Made by a program: the position numbers and the translations under genes. The notes under the pieces are model-generated. The model saw only the letters and a list, made by a program, of their open reading frames with translations. It was not told the DNA's origin and made no database searches. Of a DNA stretch of 64,000 nucleotides, positions 26,207-38,227 are shown piece by piece. This DNA is from Kocuria massiliensis (GTDB taxonomy: Bacteria > Actinomycetota > Actinomycetes > Actinomycetales > Micrococcaceae): positions 310,001 to 374,000 of the forward strand of contig NZ_LT835161.1 in NCBI RefSeq assembly GCF_900169715.1, read 5' to 3'. Each line of letters starts with the position of its first letter. Positions within the stretch are counted from its first letter, which is position 1.

Positions 26207-26318
26207 TCGTCAGAGGGGACATCCCTAGACTGGGGATGCTCCCTGAGCACGATTGTAGATCTTACCGCTCGGTCCTATGCCTTGTCTAAGGCGTAGACCT
26301 CACGATGAAAGGTGACGC

Positions 26319-27383
26319 ATGAAGGCATTCGTTGAAAGCGAGCACGGCGGGCCCGAGGTCCTGACGGCTTCGGAGGTGTCGACCCCTGAATTGGGGCCGC
26401 AGGATGTGTTGATCGACGTCGTCGCCGCCGGGCTGAACCGGGCCGACGCCATGCAGCGTCAGGGGAAGTACCCCGTTCCGGAAGGGGCATCCACTATTTA
26501 TGGCCTGGAAGTCTCGGGGACGATCCGCACGCTGGGTGAGGAAGCCGCTCGTACATCGTTCCTCAAGGAGGGGCAGAAGGTCGTGGCTCTCTTGGCTGGG
26601 GGCGGATATGCCGAGCAAGTCGTCGTGGACCAGGCGCAGGTGCTCCCAGCGCCGGCCAATATCGAATTGGAGGAGGCCGCGGCTTTGCCCGAGGTTGCGG
26701 CGACCGTGTGGTCGAACCTCTTCGGCCCCGGCGGACTCAACCCGGATGGGCCTCAAAAGCGCGACGGCGAACAGTCGGTACTCATTCACGGCGGGACCGG
26801 CGGCATCGGCGCACACGCCGTCCAACTGTGCCGGGCCCTCGGTTATCACGTGTTCACCACCGTGGGCAGTGCGGAAAAGGTCGAGTGGGTCGAGAACCTC
26901 CTCGCCCGGCAAGACGAGGCCAACGCGGCCAAGAACGCCCCGCGCACGCTGGGCCGGGCCGTGGTCATTAACTATCGCGAGCAGGACTTCGCCGAAGTCA
27001 TCCAGGAAAAGACCAACGGCGAGGGAGTTCGGGCGATTCTCGATGTCGTCGGCGGCGAATACCTTGAAAGCAACGTGGCCTCGCTCAGCCTCAATGGGTT
27101 GCTGACCGTGATCGCGGTGCAGGGCGGACGCCACGGAAATATGGATTTGGCCGCCCTCATGAGCAAGCGGGCGACGGTTCGCGGGACCACTCTTCGGGCC
27201 CGCACCTCGGAGAAAAAGGGCGAGATCTTGCGGCTGATGGCGGGTACGGTATGGCGGCTGATCACCGACGGGCTGATCAATCCGGCCGTGGAAAAGCGCT
27301 TTGCTTTCGACGACGTTCCTGCCGCCCACGAATACTTCGATTCACCCGAGCAACGCGGCAAAACCGTGGTGGTGATGAGCTGA
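26319..27383 (+). CDS. NAD(P)H:quinone oxidoreductase family (PIG3-like, MDR superfamily)
   Basis: A 354-residue medium-chain dehydrogenase/reductase without the catalytic zinc ligands. It has the N-terminal MKAFVESEHGGPEVL, GLNRADAMQRQGKYPVPEGAS, and the NADPH motif LIHGGTGGIGAHAVQLCRAL (about residues 155-174). The PIG3-like subgroup reduces quinones with NADPH. An AAAGGTGACGC ribosome-binding site precedes the ATG. It stands alone upstream of cstA and could serve oxidative-stress defence. Confidence 0.87.
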   Translation: MKAFVESEHGGPEVLTASEVSTPELGPQDVLIDVVAAGLNRADAMQRQGKYPVPEGASTIYGLEVSGTIRTLGEEAARTSFLKEGQKVVALLAGGGYAEQVVVDQAQVLPAPANIELEEAAALPEVAATVWSNLFGPGGLNPDGPQKRDGEQSVLIHGGTGGIGAHAVQLCRALGYHVFTTVGSAEKVEWVENLLARQDEANAAKNAPRTLGRAVVINYREQDFAEVIQEKTNGEGVRAILDVVGGEYLESNVASLSLNGLLTVIAVQGGRHGNMDLAALMSKRATVRGTTLRARTSEKKGEILRLMAGTVWRLITDGLINPAVEKRFAFDDVPAAHEYFDSPEQRGKTVVVMS

Positions 27384-27469
27384 AATAGTTCAATTAGTGT
27401 CCCTCCTCATATGTCATGATGATTTGAATCGCATTTTCACTCACATCACCGAGGCATTGGAGGCTCACG

Positions 27470-29754
<2,285 letters not shown>

Positions 29755-29758
<4 letters not shown>

Positions 29759-29982
29759 CGGATTTCAAGGAACAGCGAAACCCGAAGCCCAGGGTGATCG
29801 AGCGCTTGAGGTCGTCGGCCGTCGCGCGGTTTGCCTCGGGTGTTTTAGGGGCCGACAAGTACGAACGGTACCTGGATTATCACCGGCGCTCTGGGTGCAC
29901 CGAACCGCCCCTAAGCGAGAGGCAGTATTGGCGTTCGCTGACCGACCATCAGGAATCTCATCCCGGCGCACGGTGTTGCTAG
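29755..29982 (+). CDS. YbdD/YjiX family small protein (DUF466), CstA partner
   Basis: A 75-residue protein with the conserved core LGADKYERYLDYHRRSGC and ERQYWRSLTD of the YbdD/YjiX family, ending in GARCC. Its ATG overlaps the cstA stop (ATGA). In E. coli YbdD is needed for CstA pyruvate transport, and the same role is expected here. Confidence 0.92.
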
Positions 29983-30013
29983 ACGGCGCCAGCGCAGGCC
30001 AGTGACCGGACGG

Positions 30014-30060
30014 AAATAGGGCGTGTGCACCGCGAGAACTCGCGGGCACACGCCCTATTT
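30014..30060. terminator. Bidirectional terminator between cstA/ybdD and the amino-acid ABC operon
   Basis: AAATAGGGCGTGTGC and CCGCGAG form a long hairpin with CTCGCGG and GCACACGCCCTATTT (one unpaired base). The AT ends serve both convergent operons. Confidence 0.85.
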
Positions 30061-30079
30061 GTTGTGCGTCGGGAACGGT

Positions 30080-30809
<730 letters not shown>

Positions 30810-30817
<8 letters not shown>

Positions 30818-31484
30818 TGGTGCTCCTGACGTAGCGCGAGGATGCCTTTTCGACGCGGCTCTGGATGAAGGAGAGGATCGTGAAGATCACCAAGTAGATG
30901 ACCGCAACTTCCATGTACAGCGCGAGCGGCTGGAAATTCGTGGCGGCGATCTGGCGGCCTACCTGGAACACATCGGACAACGTGATGACCATGACGAGGG
31001 AGGTGCCCTTGACGAGGTCGATTAGGTCGTTACCCAACGGCGGGAGCGCAATGCGCATGGCCTGCGGGGCGATCACGTGTCGAAGGGTCTGCCAGCTCGT
31101 GAAATTCAGGGTCTTGGCTGCCTCCAACTGCCCGCGCGGAATGGACTGCACGGAGGCGCGGAGCGTTTCCGCAGCGTAGGCACCCGTATTGAGGGTGAAC
31201 GCGATAATCGCCGAGGTCCACGCCGAGAGCGTGATGCCGATGGCCGGGAGCCCGTAGAAGATGATGAACAGCTGCACCAGGATGGGCGTTCCGCGGAAGA
31301 GCCACACGTAGAAGCGCGAGATCCACTGCAAGACGACGACGCGGCCCATGCGCATCGACGTCGCCAAGACCGCGACGATCAACGCAAGGATGAACGCGAT
31401 GATGCTCAAGGGGATGGTGACTTTGATGGTCGCCATCAATAGCTGGGGCAGAGACTGTGCCCAGAGATTCAGAATGTCATTCAT
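30810..31484 (-). CDS. Amino-acid (cystine-type) ABC transporter permease
   Basis: A 224-residue permease of the HisMQ/His-Glu-Gln-Arg-opine type with five hydrophobic helices and the EAA-like loop AAETLRASVQSIPRGQLEAAKTL followed by PQAMRIALPPLGND. It lies 13 bp after the binding-protein gene and overlaps the ATPase gene by 8 bp. It forms the membrane channel of the predicted cystine importer. Confidence 0.9.
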
Positions 31485-31497
31485 GGGTGCGCCTAGC

Positions 31498-32328
31498 TCA
31501 CGAGGTAGTAGTCGGGGGAGTGAGGTCCGTTTTGACGTACCTCTCGTAGATCTTCTTCAGATCGCCGTTGTCCAGGTGGGTTTTCAAGGACCGATCGATG
31601 GCGGACTTCAGCTCCTTTTGGCCCTTTCCCATCAGCACGGCGGCCTCCGAGGGGTCGCCGAGGTTGCCGTCGAGCAATCGGAGATTGTGGTCGGGACGTT
31701 GTTCGAAGAACGCCTGGAAGGTCACGAAGTCGTTGGCGGTCATATCCACGCGGCCAAAAGAAACCAACATCGCGGCCTCGTCGAAGCCGGTCACGGGCAC
31801 CAAATTGGCGCCCGCAGCCGCCATCTCCTGGCCGAAATTCGAGGTTTCGGTTTGGGCCGCCGAATGTCCGGCGATCTCATTGGTGGACCTGAGGGGCGAA
31901 TCCTTCGCGACTCCCACCTTTCCCTGGCTTTCGGCATAAGGAATCGAGAAATCGAATTGTGCCTTTCGCTCGTCGGTGGCCGAGAGATTGTTGATGATGA
32001 GGTCGTACCGTCCGGCATTGACCCCCGCGATCAACGAGTCCCACTGGGTTTCCACGTACTGTGCCTTGACCCCCAAATCTTGAGCGATCAGGTCGCCGAT
32101 TTCCTTCTCGAAACCGACGAGCTGGCCGGAGGCGTCGTGGTAACCGTACGGCCGAAATGTGCCTTCCATGCCGATGCGCACGGTTCCATTGCGTTGAATC
32201 GTCGCGAGGTCGGTCCCGGAGGTTCCGGAGCTCGAGGAGGATTCCCCGGAAGAGCACGCCGCCAACACCGAACTGAGTGCGCCGAGCCCTGCCATGCCGA
32301 GCACCCGCCGTCTGGTGGGTGGGGTCAT
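31498..32328 (-). CDS. Cystine-type amino-acid ABC transporter substrate-binding lipoprotein
   Basis: A 276-residue lipoprotein. The N-terminus has a twin Arg (TRRRVLG) and a lipobox VLAAC with Cys25, so it is anchored outside the membrane. The mature part is a type II periplasmic binding domain: VRIGMEGTFRPYGYHDASGQ, then VETQWDSLIAGVNAGRYD, closely resembling TcyA/FliY cystine-binding proteins. The ATG at 32328 is chosen for its AGGAGAACCAC ribosome-binding site; the open frame extends further but into the upstream enzyme gene. It is 19 bp after that gene, so both belong to one sulfur-amino-acid operon. Confidence 0.88.
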   Translation of the reverse strand: MTPPTRRRVLGMAGLGALSSVLAACSSGESSSSSGTSGTDLATIQRNGTVRIGMEGTFRPYGYHDASGQLVGFEKEIGDLIAQDLGVKAQYVETQWDSLIAGVNAGRYDLIINNLSATDERKAQFDFSIPYAESQGKVGVAKDSPLRSTNEIAGHSAAQTETSNFGQEMAAAGANLVPVTGFDEAAMLVSFGRVDMTANDFVTFQAFFEQRPDHNLRLLDGNLGDPSEAAVLMGKGQKELKSAIDRSLKTHLDNGDLKKIYERYVKTDLTPPTTTS

Positions 32329-32347
32329 CGTGGTTCTCCTCTGGCTG

Positions 32348-33481
32348 TTATGCGGCATCGAGGGCCTGGCGAAGGTCAGCGATGAGATCCTCGGCGTCTT
32401 CAATGCCCACCGCGACGCGGATGAGGTTCTCGGCAATGCCGGATCGGGCGAGGTCTTCGTCGGCGTAGGCGCCCTGGGTCATGCTCGCCGGCAAGCAGAG
32501 CAGGGACTCAATGCCGCCCAGGCTGACGGCGAATCCGAAGACCGAGAGGCGGCCCAAGAACGCCCGAACGTCCTTGCCGTCCGCGAGCTCCATGGAAAAT
32601 ACCGCGCCGGGCCCGTCCGCCTGACGTCGTTGAATCTCGGCCTCGGCGTCGTTGTAGGAACCGGGTGTGTGAATTGCGGCGACGGCCGGGTGCTGCTCGA
32701 GGAATTCGATGATCTTGCGAGCGTTCTCTTGCTGACGGTCCATGCGCAGCGCCAGCGTCTTGACGTTCTGGAGCAATCGGTAGGAGTCGATGGGGGAGAG
32801 GATTCCGCCGGAAATGAGCTGGGCCTTGAAGAGTTCCTCGGCCAGGGCGTCGTCGTTAGTGGATGCGACGCCGCCCAGAAGGTCGCCGTGACCGGCCAGG
32901 TATTTGGTCGCGGACTGCACGGTGATGTCCGCTCCGAGTTCCAACGGACGCTGCAGGTACGGGGTGAGGAAGGTGTTGTCCACGATCACGATGGCGCCGT
33001 TGCGGTGAGCCAGTTCGGCGATGCGCTGGATGTCCGAAACGCGCAAGGTCGGATTGGCGGGGGTCTCCAGGAAGACGGCCTTGACCGAGTCGTCAAAGTC
33101 CTCGTCGGTCAGCGAATTGGGGTCCTGCAGGAAACGGTGTTCGACGCCGCGCTTGGGCAACTCGATGGTCGCGAAGCGGTAGTTGCCGCCGTAGACGGGA
33201 AGGTTCATCAGAACGGTGTCGCCCGAACGCAGGGTTCCTAGGGCTGCTGCGGTGGCGGCCATGCCGGTCGCGTACAGGAAAGAGTGCTGGGCGTTTTCCA
33301 ACGAGGCCAACGTTGCCTGTGCGGCGTCGCGCGTCGGATTGCCGCCTCGCTGATATTCGTATTCGCCTTCCCCGCCTTCGGTGGGCTGAAGGAAGGTCGA
33401 GGCGGTGTAGATCGGGGGAGTGACGGCCCCCTTATCGATCTCTTCGATCGCATGAATCGTGCGAGTGGTAAAACCTGCCAT
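32348..33481 (-). CDS. Cystathionine gamma-synthase/lyase family PLP enzyme
   Basis: A 377-residue Cys/Met-metabolism PLP enzyme (fold type I). The PLP lysine is Lys193 in QSATKYLAGHGD, the phosphate-binding region is YATGMAATAAAL, and the substrate-specificity region is FAVSLGGIESLLCLP. Whether it works as gamma-synthase or as gamma-lyase (degrading cystathionine or cystine) cannot be fixed from sequence. The downstream cystine-type ABC genes favour a role in using imported cystine. The start at 33481 is preferred because AAGGG lies 9 nt upstream; the ATG at 33490 abuts that box. Confidence 0.88.
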   Translation of the reverse strand: MAGFTTRTIHAIEEIDKGAVTPPIYTASTFLQPTEGGEGEYEYQRGGNPTRDAAQATLASLENAQHSFLYATGMAATAAALGTLRSGDTVLMNLPVYGGNYRFATIELPKRGVEHRFLQDPNSLTDEDFDDSVKAVFLETPANPTLRVSDIQRIAELAHRNGAIVIVDNTFLTPYLQRPLELGADITVQSATKYLAGHGDLLGGVASTNDDALAEELFKAQLISGGILSPIDSYRLLQNVKTLALRMDRQQENARKIIEFLEQHPAVAAIHTPGSYNDAEAEIQRRQADGPGAVFSMELADGKDVRAFLGRLSVFGFAVSLGGIESLLCLPASMTQGAYADEDLARSGIAENLIRVAVGIEDAEDLIADLRQALDAA

Positions 33482-33758
33482 GGTGGGCATCCCTTCGAGG
33501 TGTGGAGATGAGAAGTCTGACAGTTCAAAGGCCGTTCGGCGATGGAAAATTCCTCCGGAACCTCTTGTATGACGTCAGGTTGCGATGAGCTGAAGATCCG
33601 CCGTGTGACGGAGCTCGCGCCTTACCTCTACACAGTGAGCATCGCACATGACCTCTTCGTGCGTGCCGAGAATTAAAGTGACAGGGTGTCAATAAGACGA
33701 AATACCTGTATTCTGGTGAGGTATACCTAACCTGGACGGTCGGAAGGAGGGGCAGCTC

Positions 33759-34256
33759 GTGGGACTCAAAGACTTCGTGCAAGGACGTCGAGACAGTGCG
33801 GACATGGGGCAGGGAGTTTGGCGCCGCGCCCACGACAGGTTCCGCCGCGGCCTGGACCGTTTTCACCAAATCTTGGAGCGTTTTAACGACGACGAAGTCC
33901 TCGATGTCCTCGTGCCCTCGGCCAACCGCCTCGCAGACCTCCTTCCCGAAGTGCGCGCGATAGCCACGAGTGCTCAGCGAAGCGCCCCGAGCGAAACCAC
34001 GGATATTCCGGCGTCGCCCGAGGGCTACTATTCGGACCTCCACCGGGAGCTGTCCAAGGCCGGGAATGCCTTGGCTCAATGCGCCGAGGCCCTGGCGATG
34101 ATGCGATGCGACGGTGCGAGAGCGAAGGGAGCGGCCGCAGCGGAATCGGTCGAGCGTCGCGTCGTGATGGTCGAGGAGCGCGTGGCCGAAGCCGCTCGAA
34201 TCCTCCGTGCCGCGCAGTCTGGGGCCCACAACTCGGACGGTCACACGGCTGCTTAA
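33759..34256 (+). CDS. Hypothetical helical cytoplasmic protein
   Basis: A 165-residue protein with no signal peptide and no membrane segment. It looks almost entirely alpha-helical and charged, with possible coiled coil at about residues 20-65 and 115-150. A GGAAGGAGG ribosome-binding site supports the GTG start. It is followed 77 bp later by a TPM-domain lipoprotein gene. I recognise no family. Confidence 0.65.
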   Translation: MGLKDFVQGRRDSADMGQGVWRRAHDRFRRGLDRFHQILERFNDDEVLDVLVPSANRLADLLPEVRAIATSAQRSAPSETTDIPASPEGYYSDLHRELSKAGNALAQCAEALAMMRCDGARAKGAAAAESVERRVVMVEERVAEAARILRAAQSGAHNSDGHTAA

Positions 34257-34333
34257 CGCGGCAATTCCCGGTTCCCTGACGAACGCCTTCTATCCTTGGA
34301 GGGCGACGTATTTCGAACCGAGAAGGAACCACC

Positions 34334-35320
34334 ATGCTTCGGAAGCGATCATTCTTGGGCGCCCTTTTACTGTGTGTAGCCCTCTTTGTTCTGTCGGCTT
34401 GTGGCGGGGAGAAGACCGCCGTGCCGAATCGGCCCAGCCACGGCAATATCTCCGACGCCGCCGATATCTTGTCTTCGGACGAAGAGAAGAAGCTCAACGA
34501 GCTGATCGACCGGCGCAATAACGACGGCGACGGCGCGCGAGTGGCCATCGTGACCGTCGACGGCGTGGACGGCGATTGGGAAGACTGGACGAAAGATACG
34601 GCCAGCCACTGGGGTGTCGGTGACCACGGCAAGGACAACGGCGCACTCATCGCCGTGGACATGAAGGATCGTCACACGCGCATTGAAGTCGCCGACGGAC
34701 TCAAGAAGACCTTCACGGACGACGACGCGCAAACGGTGCTCGATGACATTCTCGATCCCGGCCTCAAGGACGACCATCCGAGCCAGGCGCTGACGGACAC
34801 CACCACCGCGATTTACGACGACGCCAACGGCGTCCACGCGGTGGGCTCGGATCGCGGATTTTGGGCGCGAAACTACGGGTGGTTCATCGCGGGTGGCCTC
34901 GTGTTGATGGCAGCCGTAGTGGTGCTGTGGGCGATCCGTCGGGAGCGGAAGATCAGGAAAGGCGCCGACCGTGAAATCGCCGAGTACGAGCGATCCCATC
35001 CCGGCGAAAAGGTGACGAAGGAGCAGCGTCAGGCCTTTCGGAAGTACCGTTCCTACCATCGGCACCAACCGGCCGACTTTGAGGAACGGGAACGTCGCAA
35101 GGAGGAAGCCCGTCGGGAGGGCCGCGAGCTCGACCCAGAGGATGATCCCGAGGTGACGACCCAGTACGCGCCGACCTTTGCCGCGTGGTTGCCGCTCTAT
35201 GTGGGTAGCCCTGAAATGTACAGCGGAGCGGGGTCATCGCCGGGTTCTTACTCATCGTCCGGCTCATCTTTTGGCGGTGGCGGCGGCTTCTCCGGCGGCG
35301 GCGCGAGCGGAAGTTTCTAA
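34334..35320 (+). CDS. TPM-domain lipoprotein (YgcG-like)
   Basis: A 328-residue lipoprotein with lipobox VLSAC (Cys23). Residues about 40-165 form a TPM_phosphatase domain (DAADILSSDEEKKLNELID, then RVAIVTVDGVDGDW and GALIAVDMKDRHTRIEV). A transmembrane helix follows at about 180-200, then a charged cytoplasmic-type region, and the C-terminus is Ser/Gly-rich (FGGGGGFSGGGASGSF). TPM proteins are membrane-linked and include photosystem II repair factors; their bacterial role is unclear. The last 4 bases overlap the convergent MarR gene. Confidence 0.85.
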   Translation: MLRKRSFLGALLLCVALFVLSACGGEKTAVPNRPSHGNISDAADILSSDEEKKLNELIDRRNNDGDGARVAIVTVDGVDGDWEDWTKDTASHWGVGDHGKDNGALIAVDMKDRHTRIEVADGLKKTFTDDDAQTVLDDILDPGLKDDHPSQALTDTTTAIYDDANGVHAVGSDRGFWARNYGWFIAGGLVLMAAVVVLWAIRRERKIRKGADREIAEYERSHPGEKVTKEQRQAFRKYRSYHRHQPADFEERERRKEEARREGRELDPEDDPEVTTQYAPTFAAWLPLYVGSPEMYSGAGSSPGSYSSSGSSFGGGGGFSGGGASGSF

Positions 35321-35787
35321 GCGTCGCCTGGATCCGAGGGGTTCTGGGCCGCGGCGATGACTTTCATCATCGAGGCATGTAGGGCCCTGACCTCGGCCTC
35401 GTCCATTCCCAACCGTTTCATCATGGTGCCGGGAACCTTCTCGGCCTCCTTGCGGAGTTCTTTGCCTTTCTCCGTGAGGGAGATTTTGACGGTCCGAGCG
35501 TCGTCGGGGCTGCGATTGCGGAAAATGTAGCCGTGACCTTCGAGGCGTTTCAGCAGCGGGGAGAGGGTTCCCGAGTCGATGCTGAGATGTCTTCCGAGTT
35601 CCTTGATGGAGAGCGTGGAGTGTTCCCACAAGGCAAGCATGACCAAATACTGCGGGTGCGTGAGGTTCATCGGTTCGAGCACGGGACGGTAGGCCGCGAT
35701 CACGCTCCGCGAGGCCAAGGTGAGGGCGAAGCACACCTGGCTTTCTAAAGCTAAGGGGTCTTCTTCCGGGAGATCTTGCCCGTGCAT
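35317..35787 (-). CDS. MarR-family regulator, OhrR-like
   Basis: A 156-residue winged-helix repressor. The N-terminal QVCFALTLASRSVIAAYRPVLEPMNLTHPQYLVMLALWE closely follows the OhrR pattern, and Cys19 matches the peroxide-sensing cysteine of OhrR. The DNA-binding part is IKELGRHLSIDSGTLSPLLKRLE. It probably senses organic hydroperoxides or another oxidant by cysteine oxidation. The start at 35787 follows GAGGGG. Three near-identical palindromes between it and the divergent small gene are its likely operators. No ohr gene is adjacent. Confidence 0.85.
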   Translation of the reverse strand: MHGQDLPEEDPLALESQVCFALTLASRSVIAAYRPVLEPMNLTHPQYLVMLALWEHSTLSIKELGRHLSIDSGTLSPLLKRLEGHGYIFRNRSPDDARTVKISLTEKGKELRKEAEKVPGTMMKRLGMDEAEVRALHASMMKVIAAAQNPSDPGDA

Positions 35788-35874
35788 CGTGTGTCCCCTC
35801 ATCCTTTGGAGTCGTGCTGCGGACCCATCGTAGGCCCGTCGTGGCCCAAAACTGGGCTGGAGCTTAAGAATACG

Positions 35875-35913
35875 TTGTGTACAATGCTTTGTGCACAATC
35901 ATTTTGTGCACAA
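35875..35913. promoter_or_regulatory. Triple palindromic operator of the MarR/OhrR-like regulator
   Basis: Three palindromes are evenly spaced: TTGTGTACAA at 35875-35884, TTGTGCACAA at 35889-35898 and TTGTGCACAA at 35904-35913 (14- and 15-bp steps). They lie 88-127 bp upstream of the regulator and 17 bp upstream of the 64-residue gene. This is a typical autoregulatory arrangement. Confidence 0.75.
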
Positions 35914-35930
35914 ACCATTGAAAGGTTGCC

Positions 35931-36125
35931 ATGAGCCGCGAAGACAGAAAAGATTCCTTCTCCTGGGGATTCCGAATTCAGAATCGGTTGGTCAGGACCA
36001 TGCTCATCTTCGTGGGTCCCGCCCAGGGGAGCGCGCAGTCCGATCCGCGGCAACGGTTGAAACGGGAATACGAACGTCGCAAAGCCCTCCACGAACAGCG
36101 TTCGGCGGACGGCACCCAAGAATAA
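35931..36125 (+). CDS. Small basic hypothetical protein under MarR/OhrR-like control
   Basis: A 64-residue protein with a basic, Arg-rich C-terminal helix (DPRQRLKREYERRKALHEQR) and a short moderately hydrophobic segment (LVRTMLIFVGPA). No family is recognised. A strong AAAGG box precedes the ATG, and the triple operator lies immediately upstream, so expression should respond to the same signal as the regulator. A membrane-peripheral or nucleic-acid-binding role is only a guess. Confidence 0.7.
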   Translation: MSREDRKDSFSWGFRIQNRLVRTMLIFVGPAQGSAQSDPRQRLKREYERRKALHEQRSADGTQE

Positions 36126-36133
36126 TTCAGCCC

Positions 36134-36769
36134 CTAAATCAACTTGCTTTCTCGCGCTTTGGCGATGGCCGAGGTGCGGTTTTCGACGCCGAGCTTTCCA
36201 TAGATGTGCACCAAGTGCGTCTTGACGGTGGCCTCCGAGATGAAGAGCTGCTTGGCAAGCTCCCGGTTGCTTTTCCCGGTGGCCAGCAGCCGAAGGATCT
36301 CGGTCTCACGCTCGGAGAGTGAACGGGCCGGATCGTGCATCGTGGCCATGAGGGCGGCGCTGACCTCGGGAGCGAGCGTCGTCTTGCCCGCGGCGGTGTT
36401 CACCACGGCTTCCCTCAGGGTTTCTTCCGGGGCGTCTTTGAGCAGGTAGCCCAGGGCCCCGGCGCGCACCGCGGCCACGATATCCGCCTGGGTGTCGTAG
36501 GTCGTGAGGATCAGCACGGGAGGCCCGGAGCGCTCCTTGAACTTCGACGTCGCGGTGATGCCATCCATGGTCGGCATCTGAATGTCCATGACGACCAGGT
36601 CCACGGCGTCCTCCGTGCCGCGGAGCCGCTCTTCTTCTCGCAACGCTGTCTCGCCGTCGCCAGCCTCGGCGACGACGGCGACTTCCTCGAAGCCGTTCAA
36701 CAGGGCGCGAAGCCCCGCACGAACCACGGGATGATCGTCCACGAGAAGGACCTTGACGGTTGAGCTCAT
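36134..36769 (-). CDS. NarL/FixJ-type response regulator
   Basis: A 211-residue response regulator. The receiver domain has acidic pair Asp11-Asp12 and probable phospho-acceptor Asp62 in [12 protein letters not shown]. The C-terminal LuxR-type helix-turn-helix is [36 protein letters not shown] (split at residues ~145-180). AGGAGAAGC precedes the ATG at 36769, which overlaps the histidine-kinase stop by 4 bp. It should be phosphorylated by that kinase and probably controls the divergent ABC exporter genes. The longer upstream frame lies over the kinase gene and is not used. Confidence 0.92.
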   Translation of the reverse strand: MSSTVKVLLVDDHPVVRAGLRALLNGFEEVAVVAEAGDGETALREEERLRGTEDAVDLVVMDIQMPTMDGITATSKFKERSGPPVLILTTYDTQADIVAAVRAGALGYLLKDAPEETLREAVVNTAAGKTTLAPEVSAALMATMHDPARSLSERETEILRLLATGKSNRELAKQLFISEATVKTHLVHIYGKLGVENRTSAIAKARESKLI

Positions 36770-38091
36770 GCTTCTCCTGTCGTTGGGGTCGGCGCATGTG
36801 CCGAGGTCAGGGGGATGCGGACTCCGAGGACGGTGCCGTCGCCGGGTGATGAATCGATGCTGAGGCTTCCGCCCAACGTTTCCAGGCGGCGTCGTAAGCC
36901 GTGGATTCCGTATCCACGGGACGACTCGTTCGGAGCCACGCGTTCGGGGTTGAATCCGCGGCCGTCGTCGAAAACGTCCAGGGTCACCTCGGCGTCCCAC
37001 ACCGCGAGGGTCACGACGGCGATGCTTGCGTGGGCGTGTTCGAGCACATTGGCCAAGCTGCCTTGGGCCGCCCGGACTAACGCCGAACTGACGGGTTCTG
37101 GCAGGGAATCGGTATCGCCGCCCTCGATTCTCAGATCACACCGCAGCGCCTTTCCAGAGGCAGCGGCGCGTTCCTCGGTGCGTTGACAAATGGTGCCCAG
37201 CGCCGCGACCACCGATTCATTGAGTTCTGGGGAGGAGAGGTCGCGAACGAACCGGCGTGCCTCGTCGAGACTTTCGGAGGCCGTCTGGCCGATGGCGTCC
37301 AGACGGGCCGCGGCTTCTTCGGTGCGCTGCGCGGCAAGCGATGTGGACGTGGCTCGGGACATCAGCACGATGGAGGAAAGCCCTTGGGCTACCGTGTCGT
37401 GAATTTCCCGCGCGAGCCGCTCCCGCTCTTCGAGACGGCCGGCCTGGTGCTCCTTGTCGGCCAATTCGGCCTGAGCCAGACGAAGGGCCTCAGCAACGTG
37501 CCGATGGTGCAACGCTTCGTCGTGAAGGGCCCGGTACGCCGTGAAGATGATGATCGCCAGGACCGCGCCGAGGAACGGTCCCAGAAGACTGCCGACATTG
37601 ATGCGGTCGGCCGCGCCGGCCCGGATGAGCTGAGCGATCGGCACAAGGGATGCGAGCAACCACAACACGACGACGGCGGCGACGCCCTGCCACGGCTTGA
37701 GTAAGTGCAAGAACAGGAACATGAGCGGGAAAGCGACCCACACGAAGTTTCCCGAAATCAGCAATAGGGCGAGCCATAGAAGGGCCACGCACGCGAGCCA
37801 CCAGGGGGCGAAGCGGCGCGGGGTGTCTTGCGGTTGGCGTCGGCCCGCCCTCAACGCCCGGGCGTACCGGTTTTCCCAAACGGTCCCCACCAGGTAGACG
37901 GCGCCCAGCAGCATCGAGGCGGCGACGGCGCAGGTGACCGGGGCGGCGTCGGGCGTGTCCGAGGACCCCCAGATGTACCGTGCCAGGCCGAAGATCAGCA
38001 AGAAAGCGAACATGACGTGCAAGGCGACACGGAGGAACTGCAGGACGCGGTTCTGCCCAGTGCGGGGCCTCTCGGATGACGAAGTGCTCAC
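36766..38091 (-). CDS. Sensor histidine kinase, NarL-partner type (HisKA_3)
   Basis: A 441-residue membrane sensor kinase. It has six hydrophobic segments in the first ~190 residues, then a HisKA_3 dimerisation box [19 protein letters not shown] with His231. The HATPase domain contains [10 protein letters not shown] and [17 protein letters not shown]. No extracytoplasmic sensor domain is present; the membrane bundle probably senses membrane stress, as in LiaS/BceS-like kinases. The GTG start at 38091 has a poor ribosome-binding site; the longer frame (to 38226) would run into the divergent promoter and is rejected. Confidence 0.87.
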   Translation of the reverse strand: MSTSSSERPRTGQNRVLQFLRVALHVMFAFLLIFGLARYIWGSSDTPDAAPVTCAVAASMLLGAVYLVGTVWENRYARALRAGRRQPQDTPRRFAPWWLACVALLWLALLLISGNFVWVAFPLMFLFLHLLKPWQGVAAVVVLWLLASLVPIAQLIRAGAADRINVGSLLGPFLGAVLAIIIFTAYRALHDEALHHRHVAEALRLAQAELADKEHQAGRLEERERLAREIHDTVAQGLSSIVLMSRATSTSLAAQRTEEAAARLDAIGQTASESLDEARRFVRDLSSPELNESVVAALGTICQRTEERAAASGKALRCDLRIEGGDTDSLPEPVSSALVRAAQGSLANVLEHAHASIAVVTLAVWDAEVTLDVFDDGRGFNPERVAPNESSRGYGIHGLRRRLETLGGSLSIDSSPGDGTVLGVRIPLTSAHAPTPTTGEA

Positions 38092-38125
38092 GTCAGTACT
38101 GTAGCCGTGCGTCGTGCTGGGGGCA

Positions 38126-38141
38126 TCAACCGAACGGTTGA
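38126..38141. promoter_or_regulatory. Palindrome between kinase and ABC exporter genes
   Basis: TCAACCGAACGGTTGA is a 7-bp perfect inverted repeat around AA, situated between the divergent kinase and permease genes. It is a candidate binding site for the adjacent response regulator. Confidence 0.5.
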
Positions 38142-38227
38142 TCGCAGGTTCACCCTTCCTCTCGATGTGCGCGCGAGGCCGGGCCGGAAGAGTGGGTACC
38201 AACGAAATCCACTCGGAAGGAAACACG

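Noticed and set aside
38091-38226. Longer N-terminus of the histidine kinase
   Set aside because: It would overlap the divergent permease promoter and palindrome, and the extra residues have no membrane or sensor character.
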